From Azospirillum sp. OGB3 (GTDB lineage Bacteria; Pseudomonadota; Alphaproteobacteria; Azospirillales; Azospirillaceae): a stretch of 64,000 nucleotides of DNA. This document shows, piece after piece, positions 1-7,950 of the stretch. Below the pieces are notes generated by a model. The model was not told where the DNA came from. It worked only from the letters and a program-made list of their open reading frames with translations, and did not search any database. The translations under genes and the position numbers were made by a program. Position 1 is the first letter of the stretch; each line of letters begins with the position of its first letter. Location of the stretch: the NCBI RefSeq assembly GCF_014192915.1, contig NZ_JACHYN010000007.1, forward strand, positions 215,334 through 279,333, given 5' to 3'.

Positions 1-347
1 GCCGCCAGCGCCTTGATGCCGAGGTCCAGCGTGGCGAGGATCGCGGCGTCGCGGACGCAGCCGTGGATGACCACGCCCGCCCAGCCGTTCTTCACCGCGT
101 CCTTGGCGATCAGGTCGCCCATCAGGGCGGCGCGCAGGCCGCCGCCGCCGTCGACCACCAGCACCTTGCCCCGACCCGGCGTGCCCAGCGTCTCCTTGAC
201 GCGGGAATTGTCCTCGAAGCACTTCACGGTCACCGCCGCGCCGCTGAATTTGCAACGCCCGCCGAAATCGCGGAAGACGGGGTCGGCGACGCGGGCGGTC
301 TTCTCGAACCGGTCGTAAAGGTCGCAGGTGCTGTCGAAATCGGTCAT
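1..347 (-). CDS. RraA-family protein (HMG/CHA aldolase-like), 3' end outside window
   Basis: Reading leftwards from ATG at 347, the first ~115 residues match the RraA / 4-hydroxy-4-methyl-2-oxoglutarate aldolase family. They show an N-terminal DLYDRF helix, [15 protein letters not shown], the phosphate-binding [18 protein letters not shown] stretch, and [14 protein letters not shown]. Family members are about 160 residues, so roughly a third is cut off by the window edge. Members either inhibit RNase E (E. coli RraA) or act as metal-dependent class II aldolases and oxaloacetate decarboxylases. The GD...(~20 residues)...R-D arrangement used by the aldolases for the metal and substrate is present, so an enzymatic role is at least possible. 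The exact activity cannot be decided from sequence. Confidence 0.85.
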   Translation of the reverse strand, partial: MTDFDSTCDLYDRFEKTARVADPVFRDFGGRCKFSGAAVTVKCFEDNSRVKETLGTPGRGKVLVVDGGGGLRAALMGDLIAKDAVKNGWAGVVIHGCVRDAAILATLDLGIKALA

Positions 348-418
348 GCGGTTTCGCTCCCCTTCATGGCATTGGTGGCCTTGGCGTTAGCGGCAGAATA
401 CCCGCAGTGCGGCGATGG

Positions 419-1432
419 TCAATCCTCCGGGGCGGCGATGGCACCCGTGCTGGTGCGCTCCAGGATGGCGCTGCGGCGGAAGCGGTAGAGTTCGGCAGGG
501 CGCCCGCCGGTCTGGCTCTCATACTGGCCGGTCGGCTCCACCAGCCCGCCGGAGATCATCAGCCGCCGGAAATTCTGCTTGTGCAGCCGCTCGCCGGACA
601 GCGCCTCCACCACCTGCTGAAGCTGGTGCAGGGTGAAGATCGGGGGCAGCAGCTCGAACACGATGGGGCGGTATTTCAGCTTGCCGCGCAGCCGTTCCAG
701 CGCCGTCGCCAGGACGCGGCGGCCGTCGCGGGCCATCGGGCGGCCCAGCGCGCGCGGCATCTCCAGCCGCACCCTGCGCTCCGCCACCCCCGCCCGGCGG
801 GCCAGGTCGTGGTCGCGGAACGCCTCCACCACCAGCCCGGCCTCGTAGAGAAGCTCGTAGCGTTCCAGCACCCGCTCGGAGTCCCATTCCCCGCCGTCCA
901 GGGCGAAGGCCATGCGGGCGCGCTCACCGCGCCGGGCGCGGGCGGGGTCATCCGGCGCGGCGGCGACCCAGCGGGCCAGCGCCGGGCGGATCACCGAATC
1001 GAGCAGCGCCGGCGGCGACTCGCGCCAGTCCTCCCAGGGGAAGAACTCGTACAGGCCGCGCCATTCCGCCCCGTCGATGCGCAGCGGCGCCTCGCGCAGC
1101 AGCGCCAGATAGCCGACCACCAGCGAGCGCGGGCCGCCGAACAGCTCGTGCGGGTCGCGGTAGCGGTCGCCGAAGCTGTAGAGCTGTTCCACATAGCGCA
1201 GGGTCAGCCCGGCCGCGTCCTCCGCCACCGCGCGCAGGCCGTCCTGAAGCGTGCGGAAGCGTTGGGGATCGAAGGGCGCGCCCGGGAGGGCGTCGCGGTG
1301 GGGCAGCGGCTCGTCGCCGCGGCGGTGCGATTCGGGGATCTCGAATCCGCTGCGCACGGTCACCACGCGCGGCTCGGCGCCGTTCGCCGAGGAGACGCCC
1401 ACCGAAACGATGGCCGCCGTCAGGCCGATCAT
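419..1432 (-). CDS. NrtR-like Nudix-domain transcriptional regulator / Nudix protein
   Basis: From ATG 1432 the product is 337 residues. The middle part (RYVEQLYSFGDRYRDPHE) and especially the C-terminal winged helix (KYRPIVFELLPPIFTLHQLQQVVEAL, then KQNFRRLMISGGLVE, ending GGRPAELYRFRR) are characteristic of NrtR-type proteins, where a Nudix-fold effector domain is fused to a DNA-binding domain. A canonical Nudix box (G-x5-E-x7-REUxEExGU) is not visible, which fits a sensor rather than a hydrolase. Known NrtR proteins bind ADP-ribose and control NAD genes; the ligand here is unknown. The open frame extends upstream to 1981, but that part runs through the divergent phosphate-transporter promoter and is not protein-like. 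The start is uncertain because no strong ribosome binding site precedes 1432. Confidence 0.75.
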   Translation of the reverse strand: MIGLTAAIVSVGVSSANGAEPRVVTVRSGFEIPESHRRGDEPLPHRDALPGAPFDPQRFRTLQDGLRAVAEDAAGLTLRYVEQLYSFGDRYRDPHELFGGPRSLVVGYLALLREAPLRIDGAEWRGLYEFFPWEDWRESPPALLDSVIRPALARWVAAAPDDPARARRGERARMAFALDGGEWDSERVLERYELLYEAGLVVEAFRDHDLARRAGVAERRVRLEMPRALGRPMARDGRRVLATALERLRGKLKYRPIVFELLPPIFTLHQLQQVVEALSGERLHKQNFRRLMISGGLVEPTGQYESQTGGRPAELYRFRRSAILERTSTGAIAAPED

Positions 1433-1581
1433 TGTTTCCAGGCCGATCTGTCTTTCCCCTGCCACTCGCCACCCACCTCCCCGCTGCCGATCCGTCGGCG
1501 GCAGGATAAGCGGCCCGCCGCGGCAAATCACCGGTCTTTCCGCCGGGCACCCCCGTGAAATCTCGCCGCAAGCCGGCCCGG

Positions 1582-1599
1582 CATGACACTTTTGTGACT
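1582..1599 (-). promoter_or_regulatory. candidate Pho box between the NrtR-like gene and the Pit operon
   Basis: On the minus strand the sequence reads aGTCACAaaagTGTCATg: two GTCA-type half-sites 11 bp apart with an A-rich spacer, which is the layout of PhoB boxes (CTGTCAT-N4-CTGTCAC). It lies about 105-120 bp upstream of the Pit accessory gene. A similar box is seen upstream of the second phosphate transporter near 17000. Binding is inferred from the match only. Confidence 0.45.
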
Positions 1600-1703
1600 C
1601 CCCACAAGCGCCGGGGATGTTACACCAGCCGCGACGCTGAGGCTCGCGCGCGTCCGTGCGAGATCCCCAGCAGTGCAGGCCGGCGTAAGTTGGAGAACCA
1701 CGC

Positions 1704-2357
1704 ATGCTGAATTTGTTCCGGGCCCTGATGCCGCGCGAAGAACGGTTTTTCGACCTGTTCGCCGACCATGCCCGGACCGTCGCCACGGGTGCCGAAGCGC
1801 TGCGGGCGATGATGGCCAGCGGCCAGGACCTGGAGGAGCGGTTCCAGACCATCCGCCGAGTCGAGAGCGAGGCCGACGCCATCGAGAGGAACATCCAACT
1901 CGCCGTCCACCGCACCTTCATCGTGCCCTTCGACCGTTCGGACATCCAGGAACTCGGCAAGCGGATGGACGACGTTCTCAACCTTATCGAGGAGACCGCG
2001 CGTCACCTCGTCGAGGCGGGCTTCATCGACTACACGCCGGAAATGCACGCGCAGGCCGACGCCATCGTGCGCTGCACCACTCGGCTGAGCGCGGGCATCC
2101 CCCTGCTCCGCGACATCCCCAAGCACGTCGAGCAACTCCACGCGATGACCGCCGAGGTCTCGCGGATCGAGAGCGAAGGCGACCGGCTCCTGCGCGAGGC
2201 CAAGCACCGGCTGCGCGACGAGAGCGGCGGGCTCGACGCCCCCATCACCCACCGCCACGCCCTTCAACGCGAGATCATCGAGCTGCTGGAACGCGTGCTC
2301 GACGCCTGCGAGGACGTGGCCGACACCATCGACGGCATCATCGTCGAACAGGTCTGA
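1704..2357 (+). CDS. DUF47 / PhoU-like Pit accessory protein
   Basis: The 217-residue, all-helical protein belongs to the DUF47 (YkaA/TIGR00153) family of PhoU-like proteins. It begins MLNLFRALMPREERFFDLFADHA, which is typical of the family. It also carries two PhoU-type acidic patches (ESEADAIE near residue 53 and ESEGDRLL near 155) that bind metal clusters in PhoU relatives. The stop codon is 4 bp before the pit start, so the two genes form an operon. Such proteins sit on the cytoplasmic side and tune or stabilise the Pit low-affinity phosphate carrier. The ATG at 1704 is the only sensible start and gives full family length. Confidence 0.92.
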   Translation: MLNLFRALMPREERFFDLFADHARTVATGAEALRAMMASGQDLEERFQTIRRVESEADAIERNIQLAVHRTFIVPFDRSDIQELGKRMDDVLNLIEETARHLVEAGFIDYTPEMHAQADAIVRCTTRLSAGIPLLRDIPKHVEQLHAMTAEVSRIESEGDRLLREAKHRLRDESGGLDAPITHRHALQREIIELLERVLDACEDVADTIDGIIVEQV

Positions 2358-2361
2358 TCCC

Positions 2362-3369
2362 ATGGAAGCCGCTACCCTCGCCCTGCCCATCCTCATCGGG
2401 CTGATCGGCGTCGCCCTCCTCTTCGATTTCCTCAACGGGCTGCACGACGCGGCCAACTCCATCGCAACGGTCGTCTCCACCCGCGTGCTGTCGCCGCGGA
2501 CCGCCGTCGCCATGGCCGCCTTCTTCAACTTCATCGCCTTCCTGTTCTTCGGGTTGCATGTGGCGACCACCATCGGCACCGGCATCGTCGGGGCGGGGGT
2601 GGTCGACCCGCACGTCATCTTCGGCGCGCTGATGGGCGCCATCGTCTGGAACGTCTTCACCTGGTGGCTGGGCATCCCCTCCAGCTCCTCCCACGCGCTG
2701 ATCGGCGGCCTCGTCGGGGCCGGCGTGGCGAAGGCCGGGCTGGACGCCGTGGTGGTGTCCGGTCTGGCAAAGACCGCCGCGGCCATCGTCGTATCGCCGG
2801 TGGTCGGCTTCCTGCTGGCCAGCGTGATGATCGTGGCGGTGTCCTGGCTGTTCCGGCGCAGCACGCCCTTCGCGGTCGACCGGCTGTTCCGCCACATCCA
2901 GATCGGCTCCGCCGCGCTCTACAGCCTGGGACACGGCGGCAACGACGCGCAGAAGACCATGGGCATCATCGCCGTCCTGCTCTATTCGCAAGGCATGCTG
3001 GGGGAGACCTTCCACGTTCCCTTCTGGGTGGTCATCACCTGTCAGGCCGCGATGGGGCTGGGCACGCTGTTCGGCGGCTGGCGCATCGTCAAGACCATGG
3101 GGTCGAAGCTGACCGACCTCAAGCCGGTCCAGGGCTCCTGCGCGGAGACGGGCGGGGCCATCACGCTGTTCGTCGCGACGTGGCTCGGCGTGCCGGTCAG
3201 CACGACCCACACCATCACCGGAGCCATCATCGGCGTCGGCGCCGCCCGCCGCACCAGCGCGGTGCGCTGGGGTCTGGCGCAGGGCATCGTCATGGCCTGG
3301 GTCATCACCCTGCCGGCGACCGCCGTGGTCGGCGCGCTCTTCTACGAGCTGTCTCTGGCGCTGTGGTGA
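2362..3369 (+). CDS. pit: Pit-family inorganic phosphate transporter
   Basis: The 335-residue integral membrane protein has the two PiT/PHO-4 signature repeats. The first is GLHDAANSIATVV near residue 29 and the second is GHGGNDAQKTMG near 191. A third recognisable stretch, GVPVSTTHTITGAI, lies near 273. About ten hydrophobic segments alternate with these. Pit carriers import metal-phosphate complexes with protons at low affinity. The gene is co-transcribed with the DUF47 partner 4 bp upstream. A strong terminator follows about 95 bp after the stop. At 335 residues it is the short Pit form, as usual when a DUF47 partner is present, rather than the 499-residue E. coli PitA form. Confidence 0.93.
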   Translation: MEAATLALPILIGLIGVALLFDFLNGLHDAANSIATVVSTRVLSPRTAVAMAAFFNFIAFLFFGLHVATTIGTGIVGAGVVDPHVIFGALMGAIVWNVFTWWLGIPSSSSHALIGGLVGAGVAKAGLDAVVVSGLAKTAAAIVVSPVVGFLLASVMIVAVSWLFRRSTPFAVDRLFRHIQIGSAALYSLGHGGNDAQKTMGIIAVLLYSQGMLGETFHVPFWVVITCQAAMGLGTLFGGWRIVKTMGSKLTDLKPVQGSCAETGGAITLFVATWLGVPVSTTHTITGAIIGVGAARRTSAVRWGLAQGIVMAWVITLPATAVVGALFYELSLALW

Positions 3370-3463
3370 TACCCCCGGCGGGGCCGGCGGGGCCGGCGGG
3401 CTGAAGGGCCCACCACGGGCTTCCGCCCCGGCGACACAGCGCAGCGACACGGCGCAAAACGCG

Positions 3464-3493
3464 AAAAGGGCGGCCCGGGAGGCCGCCCTTTTT
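3464..3493. terminator. bidirectional intrinsic terminator between pit and tRNA-Gly
   Basis: A perfect 10-bp GC-rich stem (GGGCGGCC... / ...GGCCGCCC with flanking A-U pairs) closes a 5-nt loop. It has AAAA on the left and TTTTT on the right, so it can terminate pit on the plus strand and tRNA-Gly on the minus strand. Confidence 0.85.
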
Positions 3494-3514
3494 CGTACCA
3501 TCCGCGCTGAAAAA

Positions 3515-3589
3515 TGGAGCGGGCGAAGGGATTCGAACCCTCGACCCCAACCTTGGCAAGGTTGTGCTCTACCCCTGAGCTACGCCCGC
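3515..3589 (-). tRNA. tRNA-Gly (GCC)
   Basis: The minus strand folds into a complete cloverleaf. The acceptor stem is GCGGGCG/CGCCCGC, and the D-arm is AGCTCAGGGGTAGAGCA. The anticodon loop carries GCC within CTTGCCAAG, and the T-arm contains GGTTCGAATCC. The CCA end is encoded (bases 3517-3515). The terminator at 3464-3493 lies directly downstream. Confidence 0.97.
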
Positions 3590-3859
3590 GCCGCTCCAGC
3601 GGAGGAGCGCCCGTATACGCCCAGGCGATGGCCAAGGCAAGCCTATTTTTTACGACACCAATCCGTGCGTCGCCACGAATCGGGCACCGCAGGAATGCAG
3701 ACAGGAGGACGCCGCCCCTTGCCGATTGCACGAGGAAACATACCAACATATGTTAGGCTGAGGCTCTTGGAGTGAAATTGCCCATCCCTTGTTTTGAATG
3801 TCTGCGCATTCGAAATTGTATCCTCTAACATGCCGATGACGCTCCGCAGGGGGGCTTCG

Positions 3860-6800
3860 ATGGCCGGAACGGACATGGACCTGGGCGAATCGCAATCGAT
3901 GCCCACAGCGGCGCCTCGGGGAGCACCTTGGGAGGCGTCGTGCCGGCCCATGCCCGCAGCGGACGGACCGGATGGCGGATCCGCACGGCGCAACAGCGCG
4001 GAACGCAAGGTGGTCACCGTCCTGTTCGCCGACATCGTCGAATCCTCAAGCATGGTGTCGGGCCGCGACCCGGAGGAGGCCGACCAGACCCTCCTCACCA
4101 TCCTGCAGATCCTCACCGACGCGGTGGGGCGGTACGGCGGCACGGTGGCCCAGGTGCTGGGCGACGGCATCATGGCGGTGTTCGGCGCTCCCTCCGCGCT
4201 GGAGGACCATGCGCTGCGCGCCTGCCTTGCCGCCCAGGACATCGCCCGCTCGGCCATCGATTCGGACGAGTTCAAGATGCGGATCGGCATCAGCTCGGGC
4301 GAGGTGGTGGCCCAGATCATCGAGACAGGCGTCTGGACCGACTACCGCACGGTGGGCGAGACGGTGCATGTCGCCGCCAAGCTGCAGCAGCGGGCGCACC
4401 CCAACAGCGTGTTGCTGAGCCGCGAAACGCTGGACCTCGTGCCCAAAGGCCTGACCGTCCGCCCGGCGGGGACGCTGCGCCTGTCCGCCACGGCGGAGCC
4501 GGTGACCGTCTTCGCGCTGGAGGCGGCGCGGGCGATGCGGCGCACGGCGATGGACCTGCTGTCGGCCGAAGGCACGCTGTTCGTCGGGCGCCAGCCCGAG
4601 CTGGCGGTGCTGACCGGCGCCCTGCGGCAGGCCGAGCGGGGCCGCGGCGCCTGCGCCATCCTGGTCGGCGAGGCCGGAATCGGCAAATCCCGGTTGACCG
4701 GAGAGTTGATGCGCAGCCCGGAGGCGGCCGCCTTCACCACCACCATCTGGCCGCAGTTCCCGATTCGCCGCCTGGGCGACCCCGACGACCTGGAGGCGGC
4801 GGCCCGCTGCCTTGCTTTGTCAGTCTGTGGAGCGGCGGACGACCCGGCCATGGATGGCTTGGCGGTGGCGCGCCTCACCGCCGCCGCCGCGCGCAACGGC
4901 GGCGAATTGGCCGGCGAAGCGATGCGCGAACTGCTCGGCCAAGTCTCCGTCCACCCGCTGTGGCAGGGACTTGACCCGGCGCAGAAGGCCGATTTCAGCG
5001 TCGAGGGGCTGGTCGCAGCGATCCGCGAGCTGTCCGTGGAACGCCCGCTGCTGATCCTCGTCGAGGATGCGCACTGGACGCGTGGGCTGACCAACCGCTT
5101 GCTCGACGCCCTGGCCGAGGGGGTGGAGGACGCCAGGGTCTTCGTCCTGGTCACCTCGCGGCCCGACACGCCGGGCGGCTGGTCCGCGCCGGACTCGGTC
5201 CACATAATCGCGCTGGAGCCGTTGGAACCGTTGCAGGCCGACGAGTTTCTGGACCATTGGCTTGGCCACAGCCCGTCGCTGGCCGACCTGAAGGCGCGCG
5301 TCGCCACGCAAAGCCAGGGCGTGCCACTCTATCTGGAGGAATCGCTGCGCACCCTGGAGACCACCGGGGTCATCGTCGGCAGCCCGGGCCGTTACAAACT
5401 GGGCAGGGCCGACGCCCGGATGGCTCTGCCGGCCACGGTGCACGGTTTGCTCGCTTCACGGATCGACGCGCTGGAGCCCGGCCCGCGCCGGGTGCTGATG
5501 CACGCGGCGGTGATCGGCACGTCGGTCGATCTCGGCCTGCTGCGCGCGGTGTCGCCGATCCCCGCCGCAGAATTGCCGGCGGCCTTGGCCCGGCTCGAAC
5601 AGAGCGGCTTCTTCGCCCGCTCCCGCCTGTTGCCGAATCTGGAGCTGACCTTCCGCCACGCGCTGGTCCAGGAGGTCGCCTACGCCACCCTGACCAAGCG
5701 GGAGCGCCAGCCGCTGCACGGACGGGTTCTGCACGCCCTGCGCCGGCGGTCCGACCGCAACCTGCCCAACCGGGCCGAGCTGATCGCCCATCACGCCTTC
5801 TTCGCCGAGGATTGGCCGCTCGCCTGCGCCTATGGCCGCCGGGCCGGGCGGCGCGCGGAGATGCGCTGCAAGCATTTCGACGCCGGGCGCTTCTACGAAC
5901 AGGCGCTGAAGGCTCTGGACCATCTGCCGGACACCCGCCGCAACACCCAGCGGCGCATCGACCTGTGGGTCGGAATTCCCCTCGTCCTGCTGCCGCAGGG
6001 GCGCCAGCTGGCCGGCGACCCGCTGGAGGAGGCGCGGGACATGGCGCTGGACATCGGCGACCGCATCCGCTACGCCCGCGCAACCTCGCTGAAAGCCTCC
6101 TTCCAGTGGGTCTACGGCGTGCTCGACGGAGCCATCGCGCTCAGCCGCAGCGCGCTCGACCATCTGGGCAACCAGGGGACGATGGAGCTGCGCATCCAGG
6201 GGCTGATGCGGCTGGGCGGCATGTTGGTGGACAAGGGCCATTTTCCGGAGGCGCAGGAGAAGCTGGAGCAGGCGCGCAGCCTCGCGCTGGCCCACGCCCC
6301 CCGCGCGCGGTTCGGCCTGACCGCGGTGGCGGTTGCCATCACCGCCGCCTACCAGGGCCGCTGCCTCGCCGAGCTGGGGCGCGACGACGAGGCCGTCCGG
6401 GTGATGCTCCACGCGCTCGACATCGCCGAAGAGGTCGGGCACGCCTTCTCCGTGTCGTCGGTGAAGGTCCATCTGGCGCTGGTCCACATCATCGGCGAGC
6501 GCTTCGCCGAGGCGCTGCCGCTGCTGAAGGACGCTGTGACGATCACCGAGGCGACGCGCCTGCACATCTTCCAGCCGATCACGCTGGGCGCGCTGGGCTA
6601 CGCCATTGCCCGCACCGGCGGTGCCGCGGAGGGCGCGAGGCTGCTCAACGCCAGCCTGGAACAGGCGCACATCCTGAACCATTCGCTGCCCAGGCCGCGC
6701 ATTCTGAACTGGATGTCCGATCTCGCCCTGGAAACGGTGCAGCACGACACAGCGATCGGCTGCGCCGCCAAGGCGCTGGGCATTGCGACAGACGCCGGCC

Positions 6801-6985
6801 AACTGTCCGAACAGGGCTGGTCGCACTTCGCCCTGGCGCAGGCCTTCACCGCCGTCGGCCAGCATCATGAGGCCATGGAACATCTGGCGGCTGCCGAGAC
6901 AATGAGCCGCCAACTGTCCATGATGCCGCTCGCCGACCGCTGCGGGGCCTTCCGCCGTTGCCTCATCGCGTCCGGTCCGGTGTAA
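3860..6985 (+). CDS. class III cyclase-homology / AAA ATPase / TPR signalling protein
   Basis: The 1041-residue protein starts at ATG 3860, behind AGGGGGG with 6-7 nt spacing; the frame also opens further upstream at TTG 3794 and ATG 3830. The domain order is: cyclase homology domain (about residues 48-230, RKVVTVLFADIVESSS... GDGIMAVFGAP), then an AAA/STAND ATPase with Walker A VGEAGIGKSRL near residue 275, and then a long C-terminal region of TPR-like helical repeats. This architecture is common in alphaproteobacteria, where it is thought to couple nucleotide cyclase activity to a regulatory ATPase. Both metal-binding Asp positions are present. In the motif normally read as G-x-x-V-N-x-A-A-R, however, this protein has GETVHVAAK, so the transition-state Asn and Arg are replaced by His and Lys. 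Catalysis is therefore doubtful. Confidence 0.85.
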   Translation: MAGTDMDLGESQSMPTAAPRGAPWEASCRPMPAADGPDGGSARRNSAERKVVTVLFADIVESSSMVSGRDPEEADQTLLTILQILTDAVGRYGGTVAQVLGDGIMAVFGAPSALEDHALRACLAAQDIARSAIDSDEFKMRIGISSGEVVAQIIETGVWTDYRTVGETVHVAAKLQQRAHPNSVLLSRETLDLVPKGLTVRPAGTLRLSATAEPVTVFALEAARAMRRTAMDLLSAEGTLFVGRQPELAVLTGALRQAERGRGACAILVGEAGIGKSRLTGELMRSPEAAAFTTTIWPQFPIRRLGDPDDLEAAARCLALSVCGAADDPAMDGLAVARLTAAAARNGGELAGEAMRELLGQVSVHPLWQGLDPAQKADFSVEGLVAAIRELSVERPLLILVEDAHWTRGLTNRLLDALAEGVEDARVFVLVTSRPDTPGGWSAPDSVHIIALEPLEPLQADEFLDHWLGHSPSLADLKARVATQSQGVPLYLEESLRTLETTGVIVGSPGRYKLGRADARMALPATVHGLLASRIDALEPGPRRVLMHAAVIGTSVDLGLLRAVSPIPAAELPAALARLEQSGFFARSRLLPNLELTFRHALVQEVAYATLTKRERQPLHGRVLHALRRRSDRNLPNRAELIAHHAFFAEDWPLACAYGRRAGRRAEMRCKHFDAGRFYEQALKALDHLPDTRRNTQRRIDLWVGIPLVLLPQGRQLAGDPLEEARDMALDIGDRIRYARATSLKASFQWVYGVLDGAIALSRSALDHLGNQGTMELRIQGLMRLGGMLVDKGHFPEAQEKLEQARSLALAHAPRARFGLTAVAVAITAAYQGRCLAELGRDDEAVRVMLHALDIAEEVGHAFSVSSVKVHLALVHIIGERFAEALPLLKDAVTITEATRLHIFQPITLGALGYAIARTGGAAEGARLLNASLEQAHILNHSLPRPRILNWMSDLALETVQHDTAIGCAAKALGIATDAGQLSEQGWSHFALAQAFTAVGQHHEAMEHLAAAETMSRQLSMMPLADRCGAFRRCLIASGPV

Positions 6986-7027
6986 GGTGGCCCGGCTGGC
7001 GTGACCCGGTAGGGCTCCGCCGAGGCG

Positions 7028-7336
7028 TCAGGCCACCAGCGTGGTGGTGCCCGTGGCGGTGCTGCGGAAATGGTTCAGCACATAGACGCGGACGCTGGTG
7101 GCGAAGGGGATGCCCTCCGTCCGGCCATCGTGGATGTCGGCGCACAGCGCCTCCAGCGACTTTCCCTGGGACTTGGCGATGTCCTTAAGCCCGTCCCAGA
7201 TCGTCGCCTCCAGCCGCAGGCTGGCACGGCGCCCCCCGATCGTCAGCGAGCGCGTCACCACGGCGGGCGGAGCCGCGAGCGAGCTTAGGTCGGCCATCTC
7301 GTCGAGGCTGCGGGGAATGCGGCGGTCCAACTTCAT
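7028..7336 (-). CDS. ribbon-helix-helix regulator (RHH_4 type), first of two
   Basis: The 102-residue protein from ATG 7336 has the ribbon TRSLTIGGRRASLRLEATIW, followed by DGLKDIAKSQGKSLEALCADI. This is the strand-helix-helix core of the RHH_4 family, whose members are abundant in Azospirillum and relatives. A second member (10895-11281) lies on the other side of the YcaO-TfuA-Crp block, with the same order of landmarks (ribbon, W, D-I, sLeaLC/tVdELC, vRVfvl). The gene is divergent from the small peptide gene at 7580, with several inverted repeats between them, so it probably controls that promoter and its own. RHH proteins act as dimers that insert a beta-ribbon into the major groove. Confidence 0.85.
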   Translation of the reverse strand: MKLDRRIPRSLDEMADLSSLAAPPAVVTRSLTIGGRRASLRLEATIWDGLKDIAKSQGKSLEALCADIHDGRTEGIPFATSVRVYVLNHFRSTATGTTTLVA

Positions 7337-7444
7337 CGGTACGCTCCTGTCTCGGCTTGCCGGTTCTCGGCCTCGCGGTTTTCCCGGGCCACCGGAGTTT
7401 CTCCGGGACTGTTTTTCCGGGGCTGACCATACGCGTGTGCGTGT

Positions 7445-7459
7445 GTAAGCGATTCTTAC
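7445..7459. promoter_or_regulatory. inverted repeat GTAAG-N5-CTTAC in the RHH/peptide divergent promoter
   Basis: GTAAG-CGATT-CTTAC is a perfect 5-bp inverted repeat. It directly follows a run of alternating GTGTGC/GTGTGT (7434-7446). Just upstream, GTTTCTCCGGGACTG and GTTTTTCCGGGGCTG form a near-tandem 15-bp pair (7399-7427). Operators of RHH dimers are usually short palindromes of this kind. The assignment is inference. Confidence 0.35.
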
Positions 7460-7480
7460 CCGGGCACTGGGCGTCCGGCA

Positions 7481-7496
7481 TGTGAAGTTCTTCACA
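7481..7496. promoter_or_regulatory. CRP-type site TGTGA-N6-TCACA upstream of the peptide gene
   Basis: TGTGAAGTTCTTCACA is a perfect match to the CRP consensus TGTGA-N6-TCACA, centred 91 bp upstream of the peptide gene's ATG. A possible -10 hexamer CAGTAT at 7536-7541 would put the site at about -61.5, a standard class I activator position. The cassette itself ends with a Crp/Fnr-family gene, which could be the protein that binds here. Confidence 0.55.
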
Positions 7497-7579
7497 GTCC
7501 GGACGGGGCATTCCGGCCAAGGTTTCGACATACCGCAGTATTCGCGGTCCCCCGAAACCCACGCCCAGGAGCTGCTCCC

Positions 7580-7774
7580 ATGACCGCCATCATCGACCAG
7601 ACCGCCCTCATCCGTGGTGCCGACGGCCGTCTCTTCGCCGTGACCGCCCAGGGCGTGACCGAGGTTGCCGAGCAGGCCACCGCGCTGACCGTTGCCGCCC
7701 GCATCGGCGACCGCCGCGCCTTCAACAGCGACGACCACGAGGCCGCCCGCCACGCGATCACCCCGGGCCTCTGA
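7580..7774 (+). CDS. small 64-residue protein, candidate substrate/precursor of the YcaO-TfuA pair
   Basis: ATG 7580 follows AGGAG with normal spacing (CCAGGAGCTGCTCCC). The product starts MTAIIDQTALIRGADGR and ends HHeaar-type residues then AITPGL; it contains no Cys, one Ser and several Thr and Gly. I do not recognise its family. It is the first gene of the cassette, is driven by the promoter carrying the CRP-type site, and is separated from YcaO by a hairpin-rich 176-bp leader. That is how precursor-peptide genes are often arranged, since much more peptide than enzyme is needed. YcaO with TfuA forms thioamides on backbone Gly, which does not need Cys. It could equally be an unrelated small protein or a leader-binding partner. 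It is translated in the expected direction and is not a shadow of another gene. Confidence 0.6.
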   Translation: MTAIIDQTALIRGADGRLFAVTAQGVTEVAEQATALTVAARIGDRRAFNSDDHEAARHAITPGL

Positions 7775-7793
7775 CCGGCGGGGCGCCCCCCAA

Positions 7794-7812
7794 AGGCCCG
7801 TTGTCCGGGCCT
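7794..7812 (+). terminator. hairpin after the small peptide gene (weak terminator or attenuator)
   Basis: AGGCCCG-TTGTC-CGGGCCT is a perfect 7-bp stem starting 20 bp after the stop codon of the small peptide gene, followed by the moderately T-rich GTTCTTC. A second, larger hairpin (GTGGC-GGCCGG ... CCGGCC-T-GCCAC, 7839-7873) lies further down the 176-bp leader of the YcaO gene. Together they could lower enzyme expression relative to the peptide. Confidence 0.45.
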
Positions 7813-7950
7813 GTTCTTCGGGCATTCTTCCTCGGGCCGTGGCGGCCGGTGTTTTCCCTGGCCGGCCTGCCACGGTCCCCGCCCGGCTTTCGTCCTTCGC
7901 CGGTTCCCTTCCGGCTCGCCACGGGCATTCCACGGCGGAGACCCTGTCCC

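Noticed and set aside
407..1558. Plus-strand 383-codon frame opposite the NrtR-like gene
   Set aside because: It is a GC-rich shadow frame with Arg/Gln/His-rich composition and no domain.
419..1981. Long minus-strand frame extending the NrtR-like gene to 1981
   Set aside because: The extra N-terminal part is basic, low-complexity and overlaps the pit accessory gene and the Pho-box region; family length fits a start near 1432.
3369..3410. GGGGCCGGCGGGGCCGGCGGG tract after pit as a regulatory repeat
   Set aside because: Short imperfect GC tandem repeat in a high-GC genome; no function suggested beyond spacing to the terminator.
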